A stretch of 64,000 nucleotides of DNA from Pedobacter gandavensis (GTDB taxonomy: Bacteria > Bacteroidota > Bacteroidia > Sphingobacteriales > Sphingobacteriaceae): assembly GCF_014172405.1 (NCBI RefSeq), contig NZ_WNXC01000004.1:1-64000 (forward strand). Direction: 5' to 3'. Within the stretch, counting starts at the first letter, position 1; each line of letters begins with the position of its first letter. The position numbers were made by a program, and so were the translations under genes. Below are positions 1-8,821 of this stretch, in pieces. The notes below the pieces were generated by a model, which saw nothing but the letters and a program-made list of their open reading frames with translations, did not search any database and was not told the DNA's origin.

Positions 1-337
1 ACTAAGTATGGGTCTTAGTCAGCTATTCGAAAACACAAAAGACAAGGTCTTTGCGCTAGCCAATCTGGCCAAATGGCATGAGAAAGTAAGGCAAACAGGT
101 TTCAAGTCCTTCAATACCATTACAAAGTCGATACAGAACCATTACCAAACTATATTAAATTACTTTGATCGTAGATCTACGAATGCTTCAGCGGAATCTT
201 TTAATGCAAAGATAAAGGCATTCAGATCGCAATTTAGAGGGGTAAAAAATATTGAATTCTTCCTTTTCAGGCTAACCCAGTTGTATGCATAAAATCGAAA
301 AAAAGTATCAGTGCTCCACAAGTTTTGGGATTGATCC
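1..337 (+). mobile_element. 3' end of an ISL3-type (ISAon1-like) insertion sequence, cut by window edge
   Basis: An insertion sequence whose left part lies outside the window. It contains the C-terminal end of a transposase (stop at 290-292) followed by about 45 bases ending in a candidate terminal inverted repeat at 316-337. That repeat matches a second copy at 1236-1257 in 15 of 22 positions by eye. The abrupt switch at about 338 to the coding frame of an opposite-strand transposase is what an insertion junction would look like. Family assignment rests on recognition of the transposase; the exact element boundary is inference. Confidence 0.65.
2..292 (+). CDS. Transposase, C-terminal fragment (partial at window edge)
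   Basis: This is the last ~96 residues of a DDE transposase of the ISL3 type (DDE_Tnp_ISL3 domain). The frame is open to the left edge, so the Met at position 8 is internal and not a start. The recognisable conserved tail runs from the block ending NHYQTILNYF through STNASAESFNAKIKAF to FFLFRLTQLYA. In this family the segment carries the last catalytic acidic residue, probably the Glu in NASAESF. Whether the whole gene is intact cannot be judged here. Confidence 0.8.
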   Translation, partial: LSMGLSQLFENTKDKVFALANLAKWHEKVRQTGFKSFNTITKSIQNHYQTILNYFDRRSTNASAESFNAKIKAFRSQFRGVKNIEFFLFRLTQLYA

Positions 338-835
338 CTTCATTTTCTGTATCCAAAGCTTCCCAACGGTACTTTATCCTACACTCCTGTACGGCATCAT
401 AAGCAAGCTTTTCATGAAACCGGTCAATAACCCTGTGTGCATTGGTAAAACATCGCTTAATCGCCAATTGCATATTTGCAGCCATATCCATAGTAACTTC
501 CTGGACCTTTTTACGAAGTCTTTCTGGTATTTTCTTCAGTACATCAATAATATCTTCGGCCACCGTGCCTTTGATCATCGCTACAATAGCGCCTTTAAGT
601 CCTTTTGCCCCTTTATTGGTGACGATCGTATATAGCTCCCATTGGATATGGCTGTTTCGTCGATACTCAAATACGGGCTAACATTCTTGGTGAAAAGCAT
701 CCACTGGTCTGCATGATCTTTCTGATCCCAGGCATTGTAATCACTGATATGCTCTTTGTATTGTTCTTGCAGCTGTTTACCATCCACCTGGAAATAATGA
801 CCTAAATGATAACAGCTAATCGGATGGTTATCCAA
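338..835 (-). pseudogene. Transposase N-terminal half, frameshifted and truncated
   Basis: The frame from 835 (TTG) to 581 encodes the transposase start (DNHPISCYHLGHYFQVDG) up to LSIDETAISNG, which holds the first catalytic Asp. The sequence then continues in another frame as MIKGTVAEDIIDVLKKIPE and VTMDMAANMQLAIKRCF, down to ALDTENE. The shift falls at a CCC run (638-640 on the plus strand); one more base there would restore the family reading NGELYTIVTNKGAKG. Downstream of ALDTENE the frame runs into the inverted repeat of the neighbouring element. The gene is broken twice: by a one-base loss and by the insertion. Confidence 0.7.
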
Positions 836-1181
836 ATATTCCTTTTAAAAAAAGACCGAATTCCGTTGTCATTCGTGCCCCTTTTCTTACTAAATCCCAA
901 TCCCTGCTGATGATTTCTCCAGTATTTTTAACTGTCCAACGCCTTCTTTTAATGCATAAGGCTACTTTCTGACCACGAATTGGAAAGTCCTGAATGCCAA
1001 CTTCTGGGAAGAATCCTTTGGATTCAAGATCTTTTTTATCATAGCCTTCCGGGGCTATATTCTTCTCTTCAAGGTAGATGTTCAGCATCTTAGCTTCTTT
1101 CTCTACTTTGGTTAACTCAAAATAATCAAGGATACCCTCTGGTAATAATAAACTGATAAGGGTTTCTGCAGCGTCACTCAA
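828..1181 (-). CDS. ISL3-type element accessory ORF (orfA), transposase N-terminal region
   Basis: A 117-residue protein recognised as the first of two ORFs in ISAon1-type elements of Bacteroidota. It supplies the N-terminal region that in other ISL3 transposases is fused to the DDE domain. It is rich in Lys and Arg near the middle (CIKRRRWTV) and probably contacts DNA. Its stop codon overlaps the TTG start of the next ORF by 8 nt, so the second ORF is probably made by translational coupling or frameshifting. It appears intact, but its partner ORF is not, so the element is unlikely to move by itself. Confidence 0.6.
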   Translation of the reverse strand: MSDAAETLISLLLPEGILDYFELTKVEKEAKMLNIYLEEKNIAPEGYDKKDLESKGFFPEVGIQDFPIRGQKVALCIKRRRWTVKNTGEIISRDWDLVRKGARMTTEFGLFLKGIFG

Positions 1182-1257
1182 AATGAAAATTCTCGGTTGG
1201 TTTACAAATGCAAAAGAAAGAATTTATTTTATTCCCCCCAAGAATTCCGCTTGATCT

Positions 1258-1609
1258 TAGATCAATACATTTCTCCGCATCTTCTTCTGAAAGAATTGTT
1301 CCTTTGGCTTTGAAGTCTTAAATTACCTTTTTGGTGATAAGAGATTTTGTTAATTATATAATATTCCAAATATTTTTGTGGGGAATATTACGTTAGCGCT
1401 CTAAGCACAAGGAATATATTGGTTCAACTGTTTATAATAACCTTTTCACAAAGCCTAAAACGAAGATTGGTGTTTTTTCATATTGCTTTGCAACCTTTGT
1501 GTGTTAAAATACATCATAATAAAAAGACGCAGATCAGTAATAGGTTTACACTTATGAAAGCCCTGTAGCAACCATTAGATTTTATTATTAATTAGATTGA
1601 TTGAACATA
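1258..1609. other. Gene-free stretch right of the insertion sequence
   Basis: About 350 AT-rich bases with no convincing gene on either strand. An inverted repeat TTGATC-TTA-GATCAA (1251-1265) spans the presumed element end. A Bacteroidota-like promoter may lie at 1346-1378 (TTTG, 21-base spacer, TATTTTTG). It points toward the peptidase gene but would leave a leader of about 230 bases, so it is uncertain. Confidence 0.35.
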
Positions 1610-2575
1610 ATGATTAAGTATATTTTCTTCCTGTTTTTCATGTCTCCTTTGGTTATGTACGGCCAGAAGGATAAAAATTTAGCAAGCGCTGAAGTAATTA
1701 AACTGAAAAAGGAGATTTTTAAGATAATTAAAAAGAATTCAATGTTTACCAACTCCCTTGATTGGAATGAAGTTGCCCGAGAATCTGATGCGTTGAAATT
1801 AAATGGGAATGATAGTACGGATACTAAAATTTTATTCGATTTTTTTACTCAAAAACTAAGGAAAGTTGGAGATAAGCACTCATTTTTTATATCTAAGAAA
1901 TCCATATCCAAAATTATTGAGACACAGTTACCAATTCCTCCTCAAGCCGACTATCTAGGTGAGGGGATTGCATGGGTAAAAGTTCCCCCATGTTTAACGT
2001 TTGACGCCGTAAAGGATAAAGCCTTTGCCAATACGATCCGATCAGAAATAAAAAGAATTGATTCTGGACAAAAGGTTTCAGGGTGGATTGTGGATCTTCG
2101 CCATAACACAGGAGGAAATATGTGGCCTATGCTTGCGGGGCTAAATGCGCTTATTGAGAATGGAACGGTCGGTTACTTCGTGGATCCTAATTCAAATAAA
2201 AAACAACCGTGGATCAGCCAAAATGGAAAATTAAATTCCTCAACCATCAATAATTATAAAATTGAGAATATCAAAGTTAAAATTGCGGTTCTTATTGACT
2301 CCATGACGGGAAGCAGTGGAGAAATGACGGCAATCTCCTTTCTTGGACTACCAAATGTCAAAACGTTTGGACAACCCTCCGCAGGTTATACCACGGCAAA
2401 TCAAACCTATTTTTTATCAAATGGATCGCAATTGCTGCTAGCAGTCCAATTTGTAGCCGACCGAACCGGTAAACCCTACAAGGATATGATTATACCCGAT
2501 GTGCATGTGAAAGACTTGAGCAATACTAAAAGTGATGGGGTAATCTTAGCAGCGAAAAAATGGTTGTTACAGTAG
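1610..2575 (+). CDS. Exported S41-family peptidase without PDZ domain
   Basis: A C-terminal-processing-type serine peptidase (S41 family). The start is taken as ATG at 1610 rather than an in-frame TTG at 1601, because 1610 gives a clean signal peptide (MIKYIFFLFFMSPLVMYG). An N-terminal helical segment is followed directly by the S41 fold: GEGIAWVKVP, then GWIVDLRHNTGGNMWPM and a TGSSGEM motif near residue 235 that should hold the nucleophilic Ser. The PDZ domain usual in CtpA or Prc is absent, leaving a short protein of 321 residues. It is monocistronic; a hairpin terminator follows. The substrate is unknown; similar short forms are common exported Bacteroidota proteins. Confidence 0.8.
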   Translation: MIKYIFFLFFMSPLVMYGQKDKNLASAEVIKLKKEIFKIIKKNSMFTNSLDWNEVARESDALKLNGNDSTDTKILFDFFTQKLRKVGDKHSFFISKKSISKIIETQLPIPPQADYLGEGIAWVKVPPCLTFDAVKDKAFANTIRSEIKRIDSGQKVSGWIVDLRHNTGGNMWPMLAGLNALIENGTVGYFVDPNSNKKQPWISQNGKLNSSTINNYKIENIKVKIAVLIDSMTGSSGEMTAISFLGLPNVKTFGQPSAGYTTANQTYFLSNGSQLLLAVQFVADRTGKPYKDMIIPDVHVKDLSNTKSDGVILAAKKWLLQ

Positions 2576-2806
2576 ATAGCTGAAATTTGGGTAACTCAGT
2601 AAAGTATTTTCAATCAAATGTAAAGCGTTAATGACTAACTTAAATTAATAGGCAGACATTTTAGAATTTGCTAATCGAAATTACATTCTATTAAATTACT
2701 CTAAAGAATCTTCACCAATTTTTGAAATTCTAGTCAAGTCATCAAGCAAATTTCTTGAAAAGCACACAGTCTCTGGAGCACAAATCTACAAGTCGGTAGA
2801 TTACAA

Positions 2807-2845
2807 AAAAATCCCGTTTCTCACAAAGAAACGGGATTTTTTTGT
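2807..2845. terminator. Bidirectional hairpin terminator
   Basis: Perfect stem AATCCCGTTTCT / AGAAACGGGATT with a short loop (CACAA), flanked by A and T runs on both sides. It separates two convergent genes, the S41 peptidase and the lipoprotein, and can serve both. Confidence 0.85.
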
Positions 2846-2857
2846 TTGCATAGTAAC

Positions 2858-4030
2858 CTATCCCTGCTTAGTTTTTTTTGTCACATAAATTTTCTCAAAT
2901 AACGCTTTGTTGATGTCTTTGTCAGTAGCAAACAACAACCTGATCTGATAGTCTGGATTTTTGATTTCTAGATAATTTGAAAATTTAACTTCATCATAGT
3001 CTACAATTTGATCCTTACCAATAAGTTTAATGACATCGACTTTTCTAGCAAAAGGTTTTATCCCATTTTGGAACGAAACGTTTACACGCTTAAAATCCTC
3101 CATATAATAGCCTTCAAAAATATTGACTTTTTGATTTTCGTCACCACCATTCTTCAGTGTAAACTGCAAAAAAAGGTTGTTATTAGGATTTTCATAAATA
3201 ACTTGCGAATCCGCATCATCCCATATTAATTTGCGTTCAAAATTTCTATTCAGCCTTGATTTCACAAAATCGTTTTCATTGGTTTCCCCCAAGATCAACG
3301 GATCAGGGTTCCAGTTACTATCTATGATTAGCGAAGGTTTTTCTTTAACCTCAGCCACCTTTTTAGCATTTTTCATTAACTCTTTACTATAGCCCTCTTT
3401 ATCACAACCTCCAAAATCGATCATGCCATTCATTAAATCCCAATAGCAGGTTTTTGACAGATTTGTATTGTTTAAAACAATAAGCCTGTCATAATCAGGC
3501 GCAAAAAAGATATATTTATGCTCCTTTTTTAAATTCCAGTAAAGCCCATGATCTGTGTTGGTATTTTTAGTGCCTTTACCATATCTGCTTTCAACTTTCT
3601 TTAACAGCTCCTTTTGCAGATTTTCATCCTTCATTTCTATCCTAAAACCATAGATCACTTGACTTGCCTGATAACTAGTTAGAATTGAGTCTAATTTTTC
3701 TTTGTTTTTAAAGGGTTCAAAGCTGACATGGCCGCCACCACCTTTGGTAAGACTATCTGTTTTAAGTGCTTCAGCATTAATCTGGAAGAATACTTTCTGG
3801 TTCTTTAAGTCTATGCCATCGAAACTAAATTTCGACCCGTTTTCTATTTCAATCAATAAGCAAAAAGGATATTCAACAGTTTCTACGCCAATTAGATTTT
3901 TATTCTTGAAATCTATGAGCTCCGTAATCGGTTCATCAAGGGACAATTTAGAGAGATCTGTTTTAACCTGAGCCTTACAGGAAAATAAAGACAACACAAA
4001 TAAAAGGAGAAAATACCTCGAGTTCACCAT
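2858..4030 (-). CDS. Putative lipoprotein of unknown function
   Basis: I do not recognise the family. The frame is open back to 4123, but starting at the ATG at 4030 (or 4039) places a lipoprotein signal at the N terminus: MVNSRYFLLLFVLSLFSCKAQ, with the lipobox Cys at LFSC. The mature part, about 370 residues, is Lys- and Asp-rich with no membrane segments, and alternates beta-like stretches with charged loops. It contains an unusual Gly run (TKGGGGHVSF) and a single Cys pair (CYWDLM, FGGCDKEG). It is probably an outer- or inner-membrane-anchored periplasmic protein. It is convergent with the S41 gene and divergent from ahcY, and appears to be monocistronic. Confidence 0.65.
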   Translation of the reverse strand: MVNSRYFLLLFVLSLFSCKAQVKTDLSKLSLDEPITELIDFKNKNLIGVETVEYPFCLLIEIENGSKFSFDGIDLKNQKVFFQINAEALKTDSLTKGGGGHVSFEPFKNKEKLDSILTSYQASQVIYGFRIEMKDENLQKELLKKVESRYGKGTKNTNTDHGLYWNLKKEHKYIFFAPDYDRLIVLNNTNLSKTCYWDLMNGMIDFGGCDKEGYSKELMKNAKKVAEVKEKPSLIIDSNWNPDPLILGETNENDFVKSRLNRNFERKLIWDDADSQVIYENPNNNLFLQFTLKNGGDENQKVNIFEGYYMEDFKRVNVSFQNGIKPFARKVDVIKLIGKDQIVDYDEVKFSNYLEIKNPDYQIRLLFATDKDINKALFEKIYVTKKTKQG

Positions 4031-4213
4031 ATAATTCATTCGTAAAATATAATCGTAAATATAGAAATTATATCTCCCTTTAAATAAGCAAGACATCACT
4101 CCTCTGTAAACAAGATTAAGCACTCTTCCCTACTACAAGCCAGATGTAATCTGGCCTCTTTATTGCCATATAAAGGTTATATTATAGTAATAGAATTCTT
4201 TAAACCTCAAGCC

Positions 4214-4245
4214 TTTGAATTTGGCCAAACTATTGTGTAATTTTG
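4214..4245 (+). promoter_or_regulatory. Putative ahcY promoter
   Basis: TTTG at 4214-4217, a 20-base spacer and TAATTTTG at 4238-4245 fit the Bacteroidota -33/-7 consensus (TTTG and TAnnTTTG). This would start transcription near 4250, giving a leader of about 95 bases before ahcY. No riboswitch that I can recognise is visible in that leader. Confidence 0.6.
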
Positions 4246-4345
4246 TCGCGTAATTAGCCTGTTTAAAAAAGGATCACTGTAAAACAACAGTCTACTTATC
4301 AGAAACAAGGTAAAAGTTCGCATTTAATCACTTAAATATAGAAAT

Positions 4346-5662
4346 ATGTCATCAGTAGAGACAACTTATGTCCCGTATAAAGTTAAGGACATTTCACTGG
4401 CGGAATGGGGTCGTAAAGAAATTGGATTAGCAGAAGCAGAAATGCCTGGACTAATGTCATTACGCGAAGAATTCGGTCCTTCGAAACCACTAAAAGGTGC
4501 ACGCATCGCAGGATGTTTACACATGACGATTCAAACTGCTGTTTTGATCGAAACATTGGTAGAACTTGGTGCTGAAGTAACTTGGTCATCATGTAACATC
4601 TTCTCCACACAAGATCATGCTGCTGCTGCGATTGCTGCTGCAGGAATCCAGGTTTACGCTTGGAAAGGTCTTAATGAAGTAGATTTCGACTGGTGTATTG
4701 AACAAACTTTACACTTCGGTCCGGAACGTCAGCCATTAAACATGATCTTAGATGATGGTGGTGATTTAACCAACATGGTTTTCGATAAATATCCTGAGCT
4801 AATTGCGGCAATCAAAGGTCTTTCCGAAGAAACGACTACGGGTGTTCACCGTTTATATGAGCGCATGAAAAATGGCACTTTACATTTACCTGCGATCAAT
4901 GTTAATGACTCAGTAACTAAATCTAAATTCGACAATAAATACGGTTGCCGTGAGTCATTAGTTGATGCGATCCGTCGTGCAACTGATGTAATGATGGCTG
5001 GTAAAGTAGCTGTTGTTGCTGGTTACGGTGATGTGGGTAAGGGTTCTGCGGAATCATTAAGCTCACAAGGCGTACGTGTAATCGTTTCTGAAATTGATCC
5101 GATCTGTGCATTACAAGCAGCAATGGAAGGTTATGAAGTGAAGAAATTCGCTACTGCTGTTAAAGAAGCTGACATTATAGTTACTACAACTGGTAACTGT
5201 GATATCGTTCGTGCAGAACACTTCAAATCAATGAAAGACAAAGCAATCGTTTGTAACATTGGTCACTTTGACAATGAAATCGACGTAGCTTGGTTAAATT
5301 CAAACTATGGTGATACCAAAATTGAGATCAAGCCACAAGTTGATAAATACACTATTGACGGTAAAGATATCATCTTATTGGCTGAAGGACGTTTGGTAAA
5401 CTTAGGTTGTGCTACTGGCCACCCAAGTTTTGTAATGTCAAACTCTTTCACTAACCAAACTTTAGCTCAATTAGAATTGTGGACTAACACTGCTAATTAT
5501 GAGAACAAAGTTTATGTGCTTCCTAAATATTTAGATGAGAAAGTAGCACGTTTACACTTAGCTAAAATCGGCGTAGAATTAGACGTTTTAGATCAGCACC
5601 AGGCAGATTATATTGGTGTTCCTGTAGAAGGTCCATTCAAACCTGAGGCTTACAGATACTAA
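4346..5662 (+). CDS. ahcY: Adenosylhomocysteinase
   Basis: Cytoplasmic S-adenosyl-L-homocysteine hydrolase. It splits SAH reversibly to adenosine and homocysteine, removing the product inhibitor of SAM-dependent methyltransferases. The 438-residue length is typical. Visible signatures are HMTIQTA (about 59-65), DDGGD (136-140), the substrate/NAD block with conserved Lys at [11 protein letters not shown] (about 190-200), the dinucleotide-binding GYGDVGKG (226-233), GHFDNEID, and the family C terminus ending in PFKPEAYRY. It starts at an ATG and is monocistronic, with its own promoter and terminator. Confidence 0.97.
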   Translation: MSSVETTYVPYKVKDISLAEWGRKEIGLAEAEMPGLMSLREEFGPSKPLKGARIAGCLHMTIQTAVLIETLVELGAEVTWSSCNIFSTQDHAAAAIAAAGIQVYAWKGLNEVDFDWCIEQTLHFGPERQPLNMILDDGGDLTNMVFDKYPELIAAIKGLSEETTTGVHRLYERMKNGTLHLPAINVNDSVTKSKFDNKYGCRESLVDAIRRATDVMMAGKVAVVAGYGDVGKGSAESLSSQGVRVIVSEIDPICALQAAMEGYEVKKFATAVKEADIIVTTTGNCDIVRAEHFKSMKDKAIVCNIGHFDNEIDVAWLNSNYGDTKIEIKPQVDKYTIDGKDIILLAEGRLVNLGCATGHPSFVMSNSFTNQTLAQLELWTNTANYENKVYVLPKYLDEKVARLHLAKIGVELDVLDQHQADYIGVPVEGPFKPEAYRY

Positions 5663-5710
5663 GTGAAATCTGTATTCAGCGGATAAAAATCTACTGGATC
5701 CTGAAAATAT

Positions 5711-5747
5711 AAAAGGGATGTTGTTCAAAGACAACATCCCTTTTTTT
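5711..5747 (+). terminator. ahcY terminator
   Basis: Stem GGGATGTTGT / ACAACATCCC with loop TCAAAG, followed by seven T residues, 50 bases after the ahcY stop. A-run on the left also allows use by the opposite-strand MscS gene. Confidence 0.85.
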
Positions 5748-5805
5748 ATGAGACAGGCGCTCCGAAATACGGTAGCCGGAAACATAACAACCCTCCTAAA
5801 CTACC

Positions 5806-7371
5806 TTATCCTTCTTTTTGTTGTAAAGTAGTTGCATTCCCATCTCGAATAGCCTGGTAATGCGGTGACATAATCTCCACTCCTGCCTCGTCAAAAGCCA
5901 TGTGGATATTTTTATGCAGCTCGGAATAAATCACGGCCATAATATCTGGTCTGGACACATAAGCATTGAGCTGATAAGAAACGTACCAGTCATCCAGACT
6001 TGTTTGCAATACAAAAGGTTGTTTCTCCTTGATCACCCCTTCCGTTGCCAATGCCGCATTGATCAGCAAGTCATGGATTTTAGGCCATGGAATATCATAA
6101 CCCAAAGTAAGCGTGGTGTGAATAATCAACCCATCGACCACACATAAGCTCGTATAATTTACCGTGTTCCCATTCAGAATCGCACTGTTAGGGATCGTAA
6201 TAATTTCATTTTTAATCGTCTTTAATCTAGTTACCAACAAAGATTTTTCGAGTACCGTACCGGTGATGTCACCGATTTTCACTACGTCACCAGCCTTAAA
6301 GGGCCGCATATAGGTAATCACCATTCCCGCTACCCCATTGCTGATTGCGGAAGAAGAACCAAAAGAGATCAGCACCCCTAAAAACACAGACACCCCCTTA
6401 AAAATCTCTGAATTTGAACCTGGAATAAACGGCCATATCACCACTACCATAAAGGCGTTTAAAATGATTTTTACAATATTATAGGTTGGTTTTGCCCAGT
6501 CAGGATAAAAGCCATTGATCTTCAGCTTCTCAGATTCAATCTCTCCTGCTAAGAATTTAATCACCTTTTTCACATAGTGAAAAACGAAGAAAATCACCAG
6601 GATGGTAATCAGATTGGGAATAAAATTGATCAGCGAAGAGAAGATGTTTTTGAGCGGATTCAGCACAAAGTTCATCAAATGATCTCCCAATGGCTTTGTC
6701 CAGGGAAAAAGGCGGAACACCAATGGTAGGGTCAGGTAAACCAGCAAAAACATCAATACTAATTTTAGCAGATGTAATACCTTATTGATGAGCGAAAGCT
6801 CATTTTTACGGTTGATCAGTTCATAATCTTTGATCCGAAGCTTACTCAGTTTCTGATGGAGTCTTTTGCTGATCCAGCCACGAAAACGGTTGAAAAACTT
6901 GTTCAGGTAAAAAAGACAGGCACCGAGTACTGACAAAATAAGGATTCCCATTCCGGCGCGCTTCAACAGCTCCACCACATCAGTTTCCTTTTTATATTCC
7001 AATACATTATCTACAATGATCTGGCGGTAGGTTTTCGCCAGCACTTCCTTTTCCATATTCACCGAATCGCCATCCAAATTAGATAAACTCATCAGGATAT
7101 CGCCTTTGTAGTCAATATCCATCACCAGTGAATCCTTGACCACCTTCACAGAATCAGCCACAAACAACAGGTCATCTGCCAGTTTACCTACTTTTTCAGA
7201 AGTTCTTTCCGCCCTTTCTTTTGCTGATAGTGAGCCTAACCTATTCTGAATAAAAAACAAGGTATCCTGGTGTGCAATGACAGGATAACCTTTCAAGACC
7301 ACCTTCGCATCCTGCCCATGCACCAGGCTTTGTAAACTCAACAGGGATAGAAATGTAAAAAGAAACTTCAT
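5806..7371 (-). CDS. MscS-family mechanosensitive ion channel
   Basis: Inner-membrane channel of the MscS family, which releases solutes on hypo-osmotic shock. The 521-residue protein begins with a signal peptide (MKFLFTFLSLLSLQSLVHG) and a ~120-residue periplasmic segment, followed by several membrane helices. The MscS core is clear: the pore-lining helix GVLISFGSSSAISNGVAGMV, then the beta domain FKAGDVVKIGDITGTVLEKS and TIPNSAILNGNTVNYT. It is longer than E. coli MscS (286 residues) because of the extra N-terminal domain and helices. It is transcribed alone, divergent from pdxJ. Confidence 0.9.
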   Translation of the reverse strand: MKFLFTFLSLLSLQSLVHGQDAKVVLKGYPVIAHQDTLFFIQNRLGSLSAKERAERTSEKVGKLADDLLFVADSVKVVKDSLVMDIDYKGDILMSLSNLDGDSVNMEKEVLAKTYRQIIVDNVLEYKKETDVVELLKRAGMGILILSVLGACLFYLNKFFNRFRGWISKRLHQKLSKLRIKDYELINRKNELSLINKVLHLLKLVLMFLLVYLTLPLVFRLFPWTKPLGDHLMNFVLNPLKNIFSSLINFIPNLITILVIFFVFHYVKKVIKFLAGEIESEKLKINGFYPDWAKPTYNIVKIILNAFMVVVIWPFIPGSNSEIFKGVSVFLGVLISFGSSSAISNGVAGMVITYMRPFKAGDVVKIGDITGTVLEKSLLVTRLKTIKNEIITIPNSAILNGNTVNYTSLCVVDGLIIHTTLTLGYDIPWPKIHDLLINAALATEGVIKEKQPFVLQTSLDDWYVSYQLNAYVSRPDIMAVIYSELHKNIHMAFDEAGVEIMSPHYQAIRDGNATTLQQKEG

Positions 7372-7441
7372 GGAAAATGGCTTAAGAAATTAGGGGCATT
7401 GCTTACAACAAAATAAGGAAATAATCTGCTATTTTTACCTC

Positions 7442-8161
7442 ATGGCAAATTTATCTGTAAACATCAATAAAATTGCGACGTTAAGAAACAGTCGCGGGGG
7501 AAATAATCCGGATTTAGTAAAGGTAGCGTTAGATTGTGAGCGCTTTGGAGCAGAGGGCATCACGGTACACCCGCGTCCAGATGAAAGACATATCCGTTAC
7601 CAGGACGTGTTCGACTTAAAAGCAGTGATTGCAACAGAATTTAACATTGAAGGGAACTGTAAAGAGCAGAAATTTGTAGACCTTGTTTTGGCCAATAAAC
7701 CTGCACAGGTGACCTTAGTACCCGATACTGAAGGACAAATCACTTCAAACCATGGATGGGATACCATCAAACATCAAGACTACCTAAAAGAAATGGTGCA
7801 GCTTTTTCAAGCACAGGGCATCCGCGTTTCCATCTTCGTAGATCCGGTAGAAGAAATGGTGAAAGCTGCCGCAAACAGTGGTACAGATCGCATTGAATTG
7901 TACACAGAAGATTATGCCCGTCATTTTCATCAAAATCGTGAGCAGGCAATCAAACCTTATATCGCTGCAGCTAAAACAGCAAACACACTAGGCCTGGGCA
8001 TCAATGCCGGTCACGATTTAGACTTACAAAACCTTCAATATTTTGCAGCAAATATTCCGGGTTTATTGGAAGTCAGCATCGGTCATGCATTAATCAGCGA
8101 CGCCCTTTACCTTGGATTAGAAAACACCATTCAAATGTACCTCCGTCAATTACAAGATTAA
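7442..8161 (+). CDS. pdxJ: Pyridoxine 5'-phosphate synthase
   Basis: PdxJ condenses 1-deoxyxylulose 5-phosphate with 3-amino-2-oxopropyl phosphate to make pyridoxine 5'-phosphate, the last ring-forming step of DXP-dependent vitamin B6 synthesis. The 239-residue TIM barrel is full length. Recognisable blocks are [16 protein letters not shown] at the N terminus, [50 protein letters not shown] and [15 protein letters not shown] near the C terminus. A small lipoprotein gene follows 12 bases later. The product pathway feeds PLP, the cofactor of the nearby GcvP, though that link is only contextual. Confidence 0.96.
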   Translation: MANLSVNINKIATLRNSRGGNNPDLVKVALDCERFGAEGITVHPRPDERHIRYQDVFDLKAVIATEFNIEGNCKEQKFVDLVLANKPAQVTLVPDTEGQITSNHGWDTIKHQDYLKEMVQLFQAQGIRVSIFVDPVEEMVKAAANSGTDRIELYTEDYARHFHQNREQAIKPYIAAAKTANTLGLGINAGHDLDLQNLQYFAANIPGLLEVSIGHALISDALYLGLENTIQMYLRQLQD

Positions 8162-8173
8162 CCTAAAGTCCTT

Positions 8174-8746
8174 ATGAAAACGCTGAACCTCCTTACCCTT
8201 TCCGCACTGTTTATTTTGTTGATCACCGGCTGTAAAGGCGCTGCTGAAAATTTAGACGAAAGCACAGCAACAGACGTCATTGCCACTTATCTGAAAACCA
8301 ATCCGGTTTATGAAGAGGCAAAGATGGAAGTCGGAGAAATCAGGTTCAAAAGTAAAAACGATAAGTTGGCATTAGAAAAATACAAAAGCCTGCAGGAAAA
8401 GGGTTGGGTAACACTGGCCCTGCAGGATCAAAAGAAGAGATTCTTGTCGAAAGACAGCGTTTTCACTTATAAAATTGCCTTAACAGACAAGAGTAAACCT
8501 TACATTTTGAAACAGAATGTTTCACAGGCCACCTTGCGTGCCTTGGATTATGTAATGGATTCCGAAAAACCGATCACCATGATCAAAGGAGATTCCAGAG
8601 TTGCCCGCGTCACGGTATCCCTAAAAAAGGAACCTAATGATTTCGCTATCTGGCTGAAAAACAAAGGAACAGCGAGCAACTACATCACTAAATCTTATAA
8701 ATTAAAGTATAAAAAAGATAGCGGCTGGATACTCGTTGGAGAATAG
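8174..8746 (+). CDS. Small lipoprotein of unknown function
   Basis: I do not recognise the family. The 190-residue protein has a lipoprotein signal peptide with lipobox Cys (MKTLNLLTLSALFILLITGC). The mature part is Lys-rich and predicted soluble, with a central segment LKQNVSQATLRALDYV and a beta-rich C-terminal half ending YKLKYKKDSGWILVGE. It lies 12 bases after pdxJ and is probably cotranscribed with it; gcvP downstream appears to have its own promoter. No catalytic motif is evident. Confidence 0.75.
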   Translation: MKTLNLLTLSALFILLITGCKGAAENLDESTATDVIATYLKTNPVYEEAKMEVGEIRFKSKNDKLALEKYKSLQEKGWVTLALQDQKKRFLSKDSVFTYKIALTDKSKPYILKQNVSQATLRALDYVMDSEKPITMIKGDSRVARVTVSLKKEPNDFAIWLKNKGTASNYITKSYKLKYKKDSGWILVGE

Positions 8747-8789
8747 CGATATATGATCAATTCCGCTTAGAGCTAAGTGTATTTTTTAT

Positions 8790-8797
8790 TACCTTTG
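8790..8797 (+). promoter_or_regulatory. Putative gcvP -7 box
   Basis: TACCTTTG matches the Bacteroidota -7 element TAnnTTTG exactly and lies 25 bases before the gcvP ATG at 8822. No clear -33 TTTG is visible. Its position downstream of 8777 argues against a gcvP start at the upstream in-frame codon. Confidence 0.5.
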
Positions 8798-8821
8798 CGG
8801 AACTTTTTATATATAGATTTC

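Larger units (their letters stand above)
338..1257 (-). mobile_element. Interrupted, degraded ISL3-type insertion sequence (opposite orientation)
   Basis: A second insertion sequence of the same type on the minus strand. From its outer end inward it has a candidate inverted repeat (1236-1257), an intact first ORF (828-1181) and the N-terminal half of the transposase in two frames (835 down to about 338). The transposase breaks off exactly where the inverted repeat of the plus-strand element begins. The simplest reading is that the plus-strand element inserted into this older copy, so the missing 3' half would lie left of the window. An inversion within one element is an alternative. Confidence 0.6.

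Noticed and set aside
2652..2888. A start-less open stretch of about 79 codons on the plus strand between the S41 peptidase and the lipoprotein gene
   Set aside because: It has in-frame stops immediately upstream, no start codon, and runs through the terminator into antisense of a real gene; the low GC content makes such stretches common by chance.
4246..4345. A SAH- or SAM-sensing riboswitch in the ahcY leader
   Set aside because: The leader is short and shows no recognisable conserved core or stem arrangement of known SAM/SAH classes.
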